Of a DNA stretch of 64,000 bases, positions 47,734 to 56,366 are shown piece after piece. A program made the translations under genes and the position numbers. Origin of the DNA: Mimachlamys varia. Its lineage: Eukaryota > Mollusca > Bivalvia > Pectinida > Pectinidae. The stretch is taken from assembly GCA_947623455.1 (NCBI GenBank), contig OX392541.1, positions 9,490,719-9,554,718 of the forward strand. The letters run 5' to 3'. Under the pieces are notes generated by a model. It was not told where the DNA came from. It did not search any database and saw only the letters and a program-made list of their open reading frames with translations. Every line of letters starts with the position of its first letter. Positions within the stretch are counted from its first letter, which is position 1.

Positions 47734-49017
47734 TCATATATGATAAGTACTATCGCTCAACGCTTCTTTTTCACGGTGATTAAACAGGCTTGTGGTCTGT
47801 TTATTTGTTTTTTCAATCAGCATTTTCAGTGACCTTAGGGGACATCGTTCGTTACCAGTGGTGTACATTCTTTTATCAGCCGGTGCTTCCTCACTTTCCA
47901 GGCCACCTTGTCTGTTATTCTGTAACGTTTCGTGGGATAACGTCGCGTATTCTTTTCCATTCTCATCTCGGAAAAAGAGGAAGGAATTCGGTGTGATCTG
48001 GGAGTGAAATTCAAGTCCTCTGGACACGAAATGGATACTTATGTCATACCACACCCTCAACCGGAGGATAACCGGATTTGTTTTGGAATGCAGGTAAGTT
48101 GAAATTTGTTTTAAGTCAGGCGGGGGGATTACAGATTTGTGTTTGGTTGGAATTGATAGGCCTTCTCTTGTATTAAATTTTAGTTTCCCGTCCAGTAGAT
48201 TGTTCGAAGTTTTGAATTATCGATCCCTGGCAATATCTATGTCGCTCCTACCTATGTACCGATTTATAGCTGACCTTATACTTTTCATGGAATTTTTGTT
48301 GTATTCATGGGCCTGTCCTTCCGTCATTCCAGCTGCTAGACGTTTTTCCGTGTTTTTTGGTTTGCACTCGACGTAAAATGTCCGACGTTTATGGTTTAGC
48401 GTCTCCCTATCGATACCTCCCAAATCAACGGGGTACCCATCCCTTTCAGTGCTCTAGTCAAAAAATAAAAACAAAGAGTAAAGACAAAAGTACAGTAACA
48501 TATTCGAAAATACACGTTAACATAATTGGAGAATGCACGGTCAGATATCTCAAGGTAGAGTAACCATCATGTATGGGTGATCCGGGTTCGAGTCCCGGTC
48601 TGACATTACATTCTCCGGTACTCGGTAGGCTTATTTTCATATTTCTCGACAGTTTGAAAAAAAACACAATTGTTAAAACATACCTGTGAATATTTTCACT
48701 CCCCATTTCGTCGCCTTCTTGGTGGCTTTCGATTGCCGATTCCACTCCATTCCTTTTAAGTCATTTTCTGACACTTGCTTAAATCTTGTTTTGAAATTGA
48801 TAGATGGCGCTCTTGGAAGGGTGGGGGGCTGTAGCCCACAGTTGGCCAGCTCTCTTTCCATGTCATGGGAGAGGTTTACGCTACTTTTTTGAATGGCCCC
48901 GGTCTCCACAAGACTTACAAAATTGTCAAATTCCTCATCATCCATTAAAATTGCCTCCAAATCCCCATCCTCGTTCAATCCAATAATGTCAGAAGGGTCA
49001 CCCATGTTAAAATCCAT
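47734..49017 (-). pseudogene. DUF3504 (KIAA1958/QRICH1/ZMYM-type) gene, two exons, interrupted
   Basis: Exon 1 (49017 to 48684) starts MDFNMGDPSDIIGLNEDGDL, has an acidic N-terminus and ends NRQSKATKKATKWGVKIFT at a donor CACAG|GTATGT. Exon 2, from about 48451, carries DRETLNHKRRTFYVEC, SMKSIRSAINRYIG, then after an in-frame TAA (48217-48219) FKTSNNLLDGKLKFN, VWYDISIHFVSRGLEFHS, DENGKEYATLSHET and MYTTGNERCPLRSLK. This order is the Crypton-derived tyrosine-recombinase-like DUF3504 domain, usually a nuclear protein of unknown role. The TAA stands where family members have a sense codon. The exon 1 and 2 phases do not fit without a shift near 48437, and the C-terminal part is lost after TGA 47734. 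A tRNA-like fold lies in the intron. Confidence 0.82.
48528..48616 (+). tRNA. tRNA-like fold with extended acceptor stem, in intron
   Basis: 48540-48604 folds with a complete 7-bp acceptor (GTCAGAT/GTCTGAC with one G-T), a short D stem CTC/GAG, a perfect T arm CCGGG-TTCGAGT-CCCGG with B-box, and a poor anticodon stem without the usual T33. Outside the acceptor, GGAGAATG (48528-48535) and CATTCTCC (48609-48616) pair as well, so the whole 89 bases form one long stem. A degenerate tRNA, tRNA-derived SINE or hairpin element is possible. Confidence 0.5.
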
Positions 49018-50390
49018 TATGATTTTGCAGACGACAGTTCAACTGACCGACGCTACTATCAGCGTTTTTTTTTTTTTATCTTTTAAACAAATTAAATACG
49101 ATCAGTATTAACAAACGTTATCGGAAGCAAAAAAATAATGAAAAAAAATGTTATTTTTTAAAATGATTTTTTTTTCGATGACTTTATAAACAGATGTGTA
49201 AAAGTAGTTCTGGACCATGCAAAATGTATGACGTCATCACTTCCTGTTGATATATTTTTTAAGGTTATACAATATAACCTGAAAAAGTTTAACATTGCGG
49301 GAATAGGCAAAATTAAATTATATATTAATATTGATATTGCTGGATTTTCTTTTATCACTACGTTTATACTACAGACATGGTATACAAAAGGTCAGGCGTT
49401 AATTTGAATCGGAACTATTTCTAATCAATTTTTTCAAAATCATGCAATTTACAGCACGGCTTTTGTTACCGAAATTGAGTTCAATCGAATCTTGATTTGA
49501 ATTTTTTTTTTAATAATTGACCTAAATATGCATTCATTATCACCAACTGGAGTCACATGCAAGAGATTGGGCGTTTATTTCCTTAACATATATTTAAAAT
49601 AAGTTTTTGAAATAATGCAATTCTCATGATTATACTAGTAGCCTAATAGATTTAAAATCTGGACATGTATGACAAAATTATCTCTACAGAGACCTGCAGT
49701 CACAGAACTTTATAATATCTGTGACAAAGACTAGTATGTTTTTCTCACAACTACATTGTAGTTTCCGTAAAAAGAATCCTTTATTTTCTTGCGAATGACG
49801 GCAAAGGTATGTATTTACTGACTGGTCTGAATCAACAGTGTTACACAGGCCTAATGAAAACAGTACATATCTAAGATAAAATCTCCTTTTTTACCCATGA
49901 AAATCTCACTTGCGTAAAATAGAAGAGTTTTGAAGCTGATATGCCGATAATAAAAATCTGAATTTCCCGATTTCCATTTTTATTTAAGCAGACACCTACA
50001 GCTTGTAGGTGTTTATTAATAGCAATTGATTTTGCAGTTTTTTTAATAACAATAAAAACAACTGAATCAGATTCTTTAGGGTTAAAAGTAGCATTTCATT
50101 ACTTTGACCAGTGTTCTATGACTAAAATATGATTTATAGTGTGTTCAATTTCCATTCTGTTATCCGCGGAATATGTAGGGGAAGTACAAATATACCATTA
50201 ATAAGTACCAGGAATGGAAATGGACCCAGTTCAAATCCTTGAGGAACACCAGCCTTTATATAATACGTTTTTCCTACAAAAAAGTTTTATTCAACCACTT
50301 TATACATCTAGCATCATTTACCTAATTATAAACCTTACCTTGCCAAATCATTCAATTTTTATTTCTTCTTATTGTGTTTTTATATTTTTC
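49018..50390. other. Intergenic stretch between the DUF3504 pseudogene and the GT31 copy
   Basis: AT-rich, with poly-T/A runs (49062-49080, 49140-49175). It should hold the promoter of the divergent - strand gene, but I see no clear motif. The end (50330-50392) is the pyrimidine-rich intron end of the GT31 paralogue. Confidence 0.45.
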
Positions 50391-50750
50391 AGATTATTGA
50401 ATTCCTTTCCAAGGTTCAGATTCCAACTGGAGGCAAGTAGCGATGATCTGTCATAGACTATCAACTTGTTTCACTTCGAAGCGATTATTGATTACGGCGC
50501 TGAAGTGTTTTTTGTTCATCGTTTTCATCAAGGAAGTGCTAATCGGTTTCCTTATTCATCTTTATAAGTTTATGAATCAAATTCCATTTGACGAATTCCG
50601 ACATCCCTTGGATATTGTTATGCCAGCTCTGGAACGGGCTCATCATATGGATAGAGATGTTGGTAAAAAAGCTATAAATCCTTTTATCATATGACTACCG
50701 TTATATGCTGTGTAATAAAGCCATTACATAAATGTTTTATATTACACACG
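50391..50750 (+). pseudogene. Truncated GT31 galactosyltransferase paralogue
   Basis: A TTTTTCAG acceptor (AG 50391-50392) is followed by ATTATTGAATTCC and CAAGTAGCGATG, matching the 5'UTR of the gene at 20811. The frame from 50443 gives 83 residues. KRLLITALKCFLFIVFI aligns with the membrane anchor and MNQIPFDEFRHPLDI with the stem. At KAINPF the frame breaks: a shift gives SYDYRYMLCNKA in place of LYNYKTDISKKC, then a stop and unrelated DNA. No catalytic motif (RxTWG, DDD) remains. The protein could at most be an anchored stub; a pseudogene is the best reading. Confidence 0.85.
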
Positions 50751-51245
50751 TGTAATAACACCTTCCGCTTCGCTGATTGGCTGGTTCTTGTTAACTGTAT
50801 TAATACGCACGGGAACGGTCTACTTCTTTTTACTACGATGCATACAACTTGTTAGTAGAATGATGAAGTTCGGAGTTGCCGATGAAGTTAAGGTTGACAA
50901 CGAAGTCAAGTTAATTAAAAAATTATAGACCGTACTGATCCGTAATGGTAATCGTAGTATTACCGGTATCAGCCGCAGTACAGTCGTATTAAAACTTTGT
51001 ATCACCGTGACATACCGTACCAGTACCGTTGTAAATACTTTTTTCGTGCCAAAATTTAGTACGGTTCGGTACGGTTTACCCCGGTATATAGAACCGTGGG
51101 CATCCGTAATACACCGTGGGCAATACCGACACAGTGTGATGCTAGCAAACATCTTTGTTGCGAAAATATTTACATTTCTAGTTAACTTGGATTAAATATA
51201 CCTTCCATAGAATTTAAAGGTTATTTTTCGATGAACTTTTTTTCC
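50751..51245. repeat. Repeat-like stretch with GTACCG/CCGTA motifs
   Basis: 51000-51125 is dense in ACCGTACC, GGTACGG and CCGTGGGCA words, some inverted. ATATTTACATTTCTAGTTAAC to TTTTCGATGAACTTT (51167-51240) matches 55325-55400. Unclassified repeats that replace the lost 3' part of the GT31 copy. Confidence 0.5.
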
Positions 51246-51249
51246 TAGC

Positions 51250-51405
51250 TGTTTACAACCCGGGAACACCTGGTCTTTTTCTCTTGTGCTTTTACGAGAG
51301 TCTCCATATAAATCTTTCCTTTGTTCCTAATTTGCCCTTAGTTTAATCGATTTTGAGTTCGGATTATCGTTTTGTTGACGCTTTGGTATTCTCTGATTTT
51401 GTTAT
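51250..51405 (+). repeat. Dispersed repeat R1, partial copy 9
   Basis: CCCGGGAACACCTGGTC, GAGAGTCTCCATATAAATC, GATTTTGAGTTCGGATTATC, GACGCTTTGGTATTCTCTG: the 3' part of R1. Confidence 0.75.
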
Positions 51406-52239
51406 CAATACAAAAAGGCTTTGAATTCATCTGAATGCCGTCCAAAAGTGAATGATGACGTCACACGTCTTGGCACCTAACGCCGCATATCGGTGTATAA
51501 ATACACCAGTTGAGTTGTGTAGAAATTCGTCCTTTATTCCAAACTGTTTATAACCGTGGGTTTATTTCAGTTTTCAAGATTGCGTCCTGGTACCTTCCGC
51601 TGCAAAATAAATTTGGAAAAATCAAATATTTTAGAAATTACTTTACAATATCATAATCAACCTGAATGTAAATATAAGGACTGAATCCTGTTTTGTTGGG
51701 GTTTATGGGGAATAAACCACAATGGGTCAAGCGACAATGATATGAACTGCTCATGTTTATTACATTTGTCTCAAGACCCATTAAGGTTAATACCCATTGA
51801 CCTCACAAGAACAGAATTAAATCCTTAATTCTTCGATTGATTGAAAGGCAAACAATGGTGTCTTCTTTCGCGACATTCGGCTGCGTCTCTACCAAGAGAA
51901 TGTGTACATGTTGAATATATAAATATGTTATGCAAAACTGAAGGCTCCGTGTATGCCACCATGTTGATGAGGCAAGAAGACTGTAATTGTGAAATAAAAT
52001 TATAATTCATAACCATTTAATGTATAATAAAGATTAGCCAATATCGTCTTACTGATATGTCATGTTGAAAAATTACTGATCCATCAATTATCATATCGCT
52101 TGGCGATTGTTTTCTTTTTCACATTTCAAGTGCAGAAAATATTTATAGGATGATCGGCTTCTTGATATTCGTAGTCCAAATAGCATTCAAATGATCGGTA
52201 GTTAATTATAAAACAACAATTTTTACCAACAGAAAAGAA
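51406..52239. other. Non-coding stretch
   Basis: 51450-51570 (ATGACGTCACACGTCTTGG and following) is related to 55385-55575. The rest shows nothing. Confidence 0.4.
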
Positions 52240-52350
52240 TGCCGAAGAGTCAACAAAACCATAATTTGAACAGAGGAACAGATGTATATAGAAACCATTG
52301 TAGAAGTACAAGCGAATAAGATCAAGTGTTCCGGAAGAGTAAGCGTCAAA
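52240..52350 (-). repeat. Dispersed repeat R1, partial copy 10
   Basis: GAGTCAACAAAACCATAATT, CAAGTGTTCCGGAAGAGTA read R1 in reverse with an internal deletion. Confidence 0.65.
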
Positions 52351-52371
52351 AGTTAACTATACAATCTTTTT

Positions 52372-52800
52372 TAAAGCACATCTTCATCTCCGCGCCGTTC
52401 CGTAAACTTTGATCTCTGAGCTTATCTTATGATCTATGCTTTATTGTGATTGACAATGATACTCAAAGCGACGCGACAAAGATTTACATGGCGGGTGTCG
52501 TGGATGAAGCAGAAGACAACTACTCTTCCGGAACACCTGGTCTTATTCTCTTGTACTTTTACAAGGGTCTCAATATAAATCTTTCCTTTGTTTATATTTT
52601 GCCCCTAGTTTAATCGATTTTCCGTTCACATTATGATTTTGATAACGGTTCGGTATTCTCTAATGATTTTATTTATTCTCTGCTGCGTCACAATCTGGGG
52701 ACATCCATATTCTGAAAGTAGTAATTTGATTGGTTAATGCAAAAGGTCATCTGAACGTGACCCCCTATTGGATGTCCTCAGATACTGTATACAGTATAAG
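52372..52800. mobile_element. Copy of the 391-bp MITE family with R1 inserted
   Basis: ATCTCCGCGCCGTTCCGTAAA (52388-52408) matches the left arm of 30642-31032. After the R1 copy, TCTCTGCTGCGTCACAATCT and the inverted TTTGATTGGTTAATGCAAAA, GGTCAT, CCTATTGGAT continue the family. TCTCTG stands on both sides of R1. Confidence 0.55.
52443..52665 (+). repeat. Dispersed repeat R1, copy 11, nested
   Basis: TGATTGACAATGATACTC, ATGGCGGGTGTCGTGGATG, TACTCTTCCGGAACACCTGG, TTGCCCCTAGTTTAATCG, CGGTATTCTCTAA. It sits inside a MITE copy, so R1 has been mobile or was carried in by an insertion. Confidence 0.75.
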
Positions 52801-53177
52801 CAGACCTTTTCTCAACTTTACTTTAACAATCGAAGGAAATACTTGAACGAGTAATTTGGTCAAGTTGAATAAGTGTTATTAAATAATTTTGCACCATTAA
52901 ATCCTGAATTGATGCTTTCGCAGTTGTCAGCGTTTTACATAAGATCAAGTGTTTTGAAAGGTGTCTGCGATTCACTAGCATTTTACATTGGCATGTAAAT
53001 CATATATTCACCATGTGCAGCACTCGCATTTAATTGTACCGTTTTAGACAAGTAGCACTACCTCAGGAACACAAACATGCGTAATACAACACCTTAAGAA
53101 ATGAAGCGATTAGAATTTTATTTAGGCGGAGCGGGTTAAAAGTATTAATATTTTGTTTTGCAATTTTTATGCTTTTA

Positions 53178-53251
53178 AATGTAACGATAACTGTATTTCG
53201 TGAATGTAACGATAACTGTATTTCGTGAATGTAGCGATAACTATATTTCGT
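53178..53251 (+). repeat. 25-bp tandem repeat, three units
   Basis: AATGTAACGATAACTGTATT-TCGTG occurs three times, the last with two substitutions. Confidence 0.9.
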
Positions 53252-53611
53252 CTTGACTATCGTTCCAGGACGTACAAATAACATCATACCGCCTTTCAAT
53301 AAACAATTTTCTAACACAAGGTGGGTGAAAGGCAACCCTCAGAGTATCAAATAATCATTACAACCGTCGAATAACATTCTTCTGTTTATACCACACGAGG
53401 AATAAATTTTAAACGCATTTTGATTGGCTGACATGGTGAAATTTGACCGAAACAAAGTCACTTGCTAATGGTTGACGTCGTCTTCATTTGGCGGGAAAAT
53501 ACGATCCAAATGTTCACGCCCATATTGTTCACTGTTCATTTATATTTGATTCAATGAAGTGCTGTTGTTTTCAGCTGACATTGTGGTAGAAAGAGGTCGC
53601 AGGACTCCTTG

Positions 53612-53759
53612 TTGTTGGATATGGTATTTACTTCACTCGAGTCAGTTGATTTTCAACAGTTATAAAGGACACGAGTTTTCGTAAGTTGCAAAAAGACACT
53701 CGCCTTTGTAACTTTTGAAAATTTATTCACGAGAGTGCATTACATACCACATCCAACAA
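53612..53759. mobile_element. 148-bp foldback element
   Basis: TTGTTGGATATGGTATTTAC and the inverted ACATACCACATCCAACAA are the ends; CACTCGAG/GAGAGTG and TTTTCAACAGTTATAAAGG / CCTTTGTAACTTTTGAAAA continue the stem. A diverged relative follows at 54085-54235. Confidence 0.75.
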
Positions 53760-54084
53760 TGAACCATTCGTTGTGTATCCCGTATTTAAACTAAAAACCT
53801 TGACTCCGAAATTGATTCTTCAAGAATGAATGCTCCAGGGTTTATTTTAAACATGGTTTTAGTGATTAATGTATACTTGTATACAGGCCTTTTATAGCTT
53901 CGTCTTTGTCGCCTGCTGAACTATTCTATAGAATTTTAAAAATCGGAAATACACAAATTGTATACCCTACATGTATATATGATTCGCATTTAATCATCGT
54001 CGAGAATCGGACAATACCTATGAACATTAACTATGCTTGGTTGACCATGCAAGGTATAGTAAACATACCTGATGGTCTTTTTGC

Positions 54085-54235
54085 GTTACATAACGAGCGG
54101 TTGTTTGATATGTTTGATAATTTTCAAAAGTTAAAAGGTCACGAGCTTTTTAAAAGTTATAAAATGACACTCACTAAAGCTGGTGTCTTTTGAAAATTAA
54201 CTAACGAGAGTGAAATAAATACCACATCCAGCTAA
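54085..54235. mobile_element. Diverged relative of the 53612 foldback element
   Basis: ATTTTCAAAAGTTAAAAGG, CACTCACTAAAGCTGGTG and TAACGAGAGTGAAATAAATA-CCACATCC match the right arm pattern of 53612-53759. The frame at 53906-54193 runs into it and is not supported as a gene. Confidence 0.5.
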
Positions 54236-54311
54236 CACTCGTTTTACAACCCCTATCTACACAACAGACATGGGCCCCCAGTTTTATCTTTCAAGAATAT
54301 GATACTCAAAG

Positions 54312-54473
54312 GTTGATTTTGACGCTTACTCTTCCGGAACACCTGGTCTTATTCTCTTGTACTTTTGCAAGGGTTTCCATGTTAATCTTTCCTTTGTTCA
54401 TATTTTGCCACTGGTTTAATCGATTTTGAGTTTGGATTATGATTTTGTTAACGCTTCGGTATTCTCTTATTTA
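54312..54473 (+). repeat. Dispersed repeat R1, partial copy 12
   Basis: TGACGCTTACTCTTCCGGAA, GTACTTTTGCAAGGGTTTCC, TTAATCGATTTTGAGTTTGG, AACGCTTCGGTATTCTC: the 3' half of R1, well kept. Confidence 0.8.
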
Positions 54474-54689
54474 ATTTTTAAACATGTCTTTAGAGATGAA
54501 TGTATACCTTGAGGAGAGGGCTTGTATAGACTCGCCCTTGTTGCATAATTTTTTTTCTAGAATTTAAAAAGGAGTGCATACCTTACACTGTGTATGATTT
54601 GTATTTAAACATTGAAATAATCCCACAACATCTGTCGCTATGAGGGCTTTATCCATACTTGGTTGATCATTCACAGTAGAGCACACCTA

Positions 54690-54950
54690 CATCATGGTCT
54701 CCTTGTGCTATACTATCTTGTGAACTGTGGATGTCATGGACTGATCCTGTTCAATAAAGGAGGCATCATCTACCACAAGACACGACATTGGCGGTCAATA
54801 CGCTGACCATAGGCGGATGTTATTACTGGACCGTGACCGTAAGTGTTAAATATAGACATTTATTGGTGTATCAGGGAAAACCGCGTTAAATTATGGAGAG
54901 TGTGAAAATGACGAGGGTTAAGAAAGGATAACGAGTGTTGATATTGTGTT
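54690..54950 (+). repeat. Dispersed repeat R5, copy 2 (first part)
   Basis: AATAAAGGAGGCATCATC, ACCACAAGACACGACATTGG and GTAAGTGTTAAATATAGAC match 42820-42950. The copy resumes at about 55580 after an insert. Confidence 0.7.
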
Positions 54951-55192
54951 ATGTTAAGCGTTTGTAATAACATTCGCATGGCAAAGCCATTTATATAAAC
55001 TGACCAAGGAGACGTGCGATTGTAGAGACAGTAAGCCACATCCAGCACGCGACGATTATGACGTCATTATTTTGTCATAGAAATGGCGACGGTCAAAATG
55101 GCTGTTCCGTTTTACGAATTTAGATGTCGATAATGAAGCATTAATCATAGTCTAGATCGAATTGAAATCAGTATAAGTCACTAACATGGATA

Positions 55193-55335
55193 GGAAATGT
55201 AAATATAAGCATTTAAGTGTCTTGATATGGTCCTTACGATAGCACGCAGTATGAAGTTTACCTGCAAAGCTCTGTCATTTACATCGACCGTAAACACCAT
55301 ACCAAGACACTTCAACGCATAAATATTTACATTTC
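55193..55335. mobile_element. Foldback element within repeat R5 copy 2
   Basis: GGAAATGTAAATATAAGC and AAGTGTCTTGATATGGT are inverted against ACCATACCAAGACACTT and AAATATTTACATTT. It lies in the 54951-55579 insert that splits R5. Confidence 0.7.
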
Positions 55336-55609
55336 TGGTGAACATGGGTGGGCTCAATATACCTTCTAAAGAGTTTGAAGGTTTTTTTCGATGAACTTTC
55401 CAGTTGGCGTATCAATACATCAGCAGGAATTTGTTTCCAAAATTGTTCACAACCTGGGATTTGATTCAGATTCAATAATCATGTTGGTGTTGTACCGTTT
55501 TATAATTCCAATCAATACAAAACCAGCAACATGCATGACGTCACACGTCATGGCATCTACCGCTGCATAGACTTGCACAATTACGTTTTCCATTTTGATA
55601 GGTTATCCG

Positions 55610-56340
55610 TCTATTCAGGTAGTTTTCTTACACTTCGAACCCACATCAATATCCATACAAGCTCGTCGGTTCTGTTTAAAGGGGCAAGCAGCTACATGTA
55701 TTTCTGTTAATATTGATCTTGTCATACGTTAACTACTGCTATTGTTATGCAATGTCACTTCGCTTCGCTTCGGTTCATATACACATTTTTGGGTGACTGT
55801 TCAGTCCATTAACTCCATATTGCCCTGGTGCCGTGCAATGTTTGTTAATTATGTAAACATTCAATATATTTGGTTGGCATTCAACTTTATCGCTTGATAG
55901 ATTTTAACGAAACCTTGTATGTACAGGTTATCTGTGTACAGGTGAAGGAGATGTACCTGTACACCGATACTGACAATGTAAGACCGGTAGCTCCTCGTTG
56001 CATCTACTAGTATATGCGAAGAGTTTTCTCTCGCTGTGTTCTTTTATTCGATGGGGATGGTTATAATGTATACAAAATATAAAGGGGATCCCTTCAGCTC
56101 TCACACCTCACTCGTCTTTTCTTGTTGTGAGTAATAATTTCGTTAAGAAGGATCACTCTATGACATCCAAGGCTCACAAAATATTATTCCGCGAGAAGAC
56201 CATCAGTCAGGTTTTCTTTACTACGCATGGATGAACATACCAATAACATTTACAATAAAGAGCTGCAATGTTGTAACAGTGCTTCAGCCAGGCCGCGCCA
56301 TTGCGCCATTCACACGAAAATTCTTTTTTTGGTCCGTTTT
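55610..56340. other. Non-coding stretch
   Basis: Includes TTTAAAGGGGCAAGCAGC at 55676, which resembles the TTAA-AGGGGCA end of the 61635 element, but with no partner end in the window. No gene supported. Confidence 0.4.
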
Positions 56341-56366
56341 TAGGTTACCTGAGACGAAGTCTCACC

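Noticed and set aside
48458..48745. 95-codon - strand frame as a separate gene
   Set aside because: It overlaps DUF3504 exon 1 in another frame and reads through the tRNA-like fold (RPGLEPGSP is the T arm translated).
53906..54193. 95-codon + frame as a gene
   Set aside because: Its second half is the arm of a foldback element relative, and the first half has no recognisable features.
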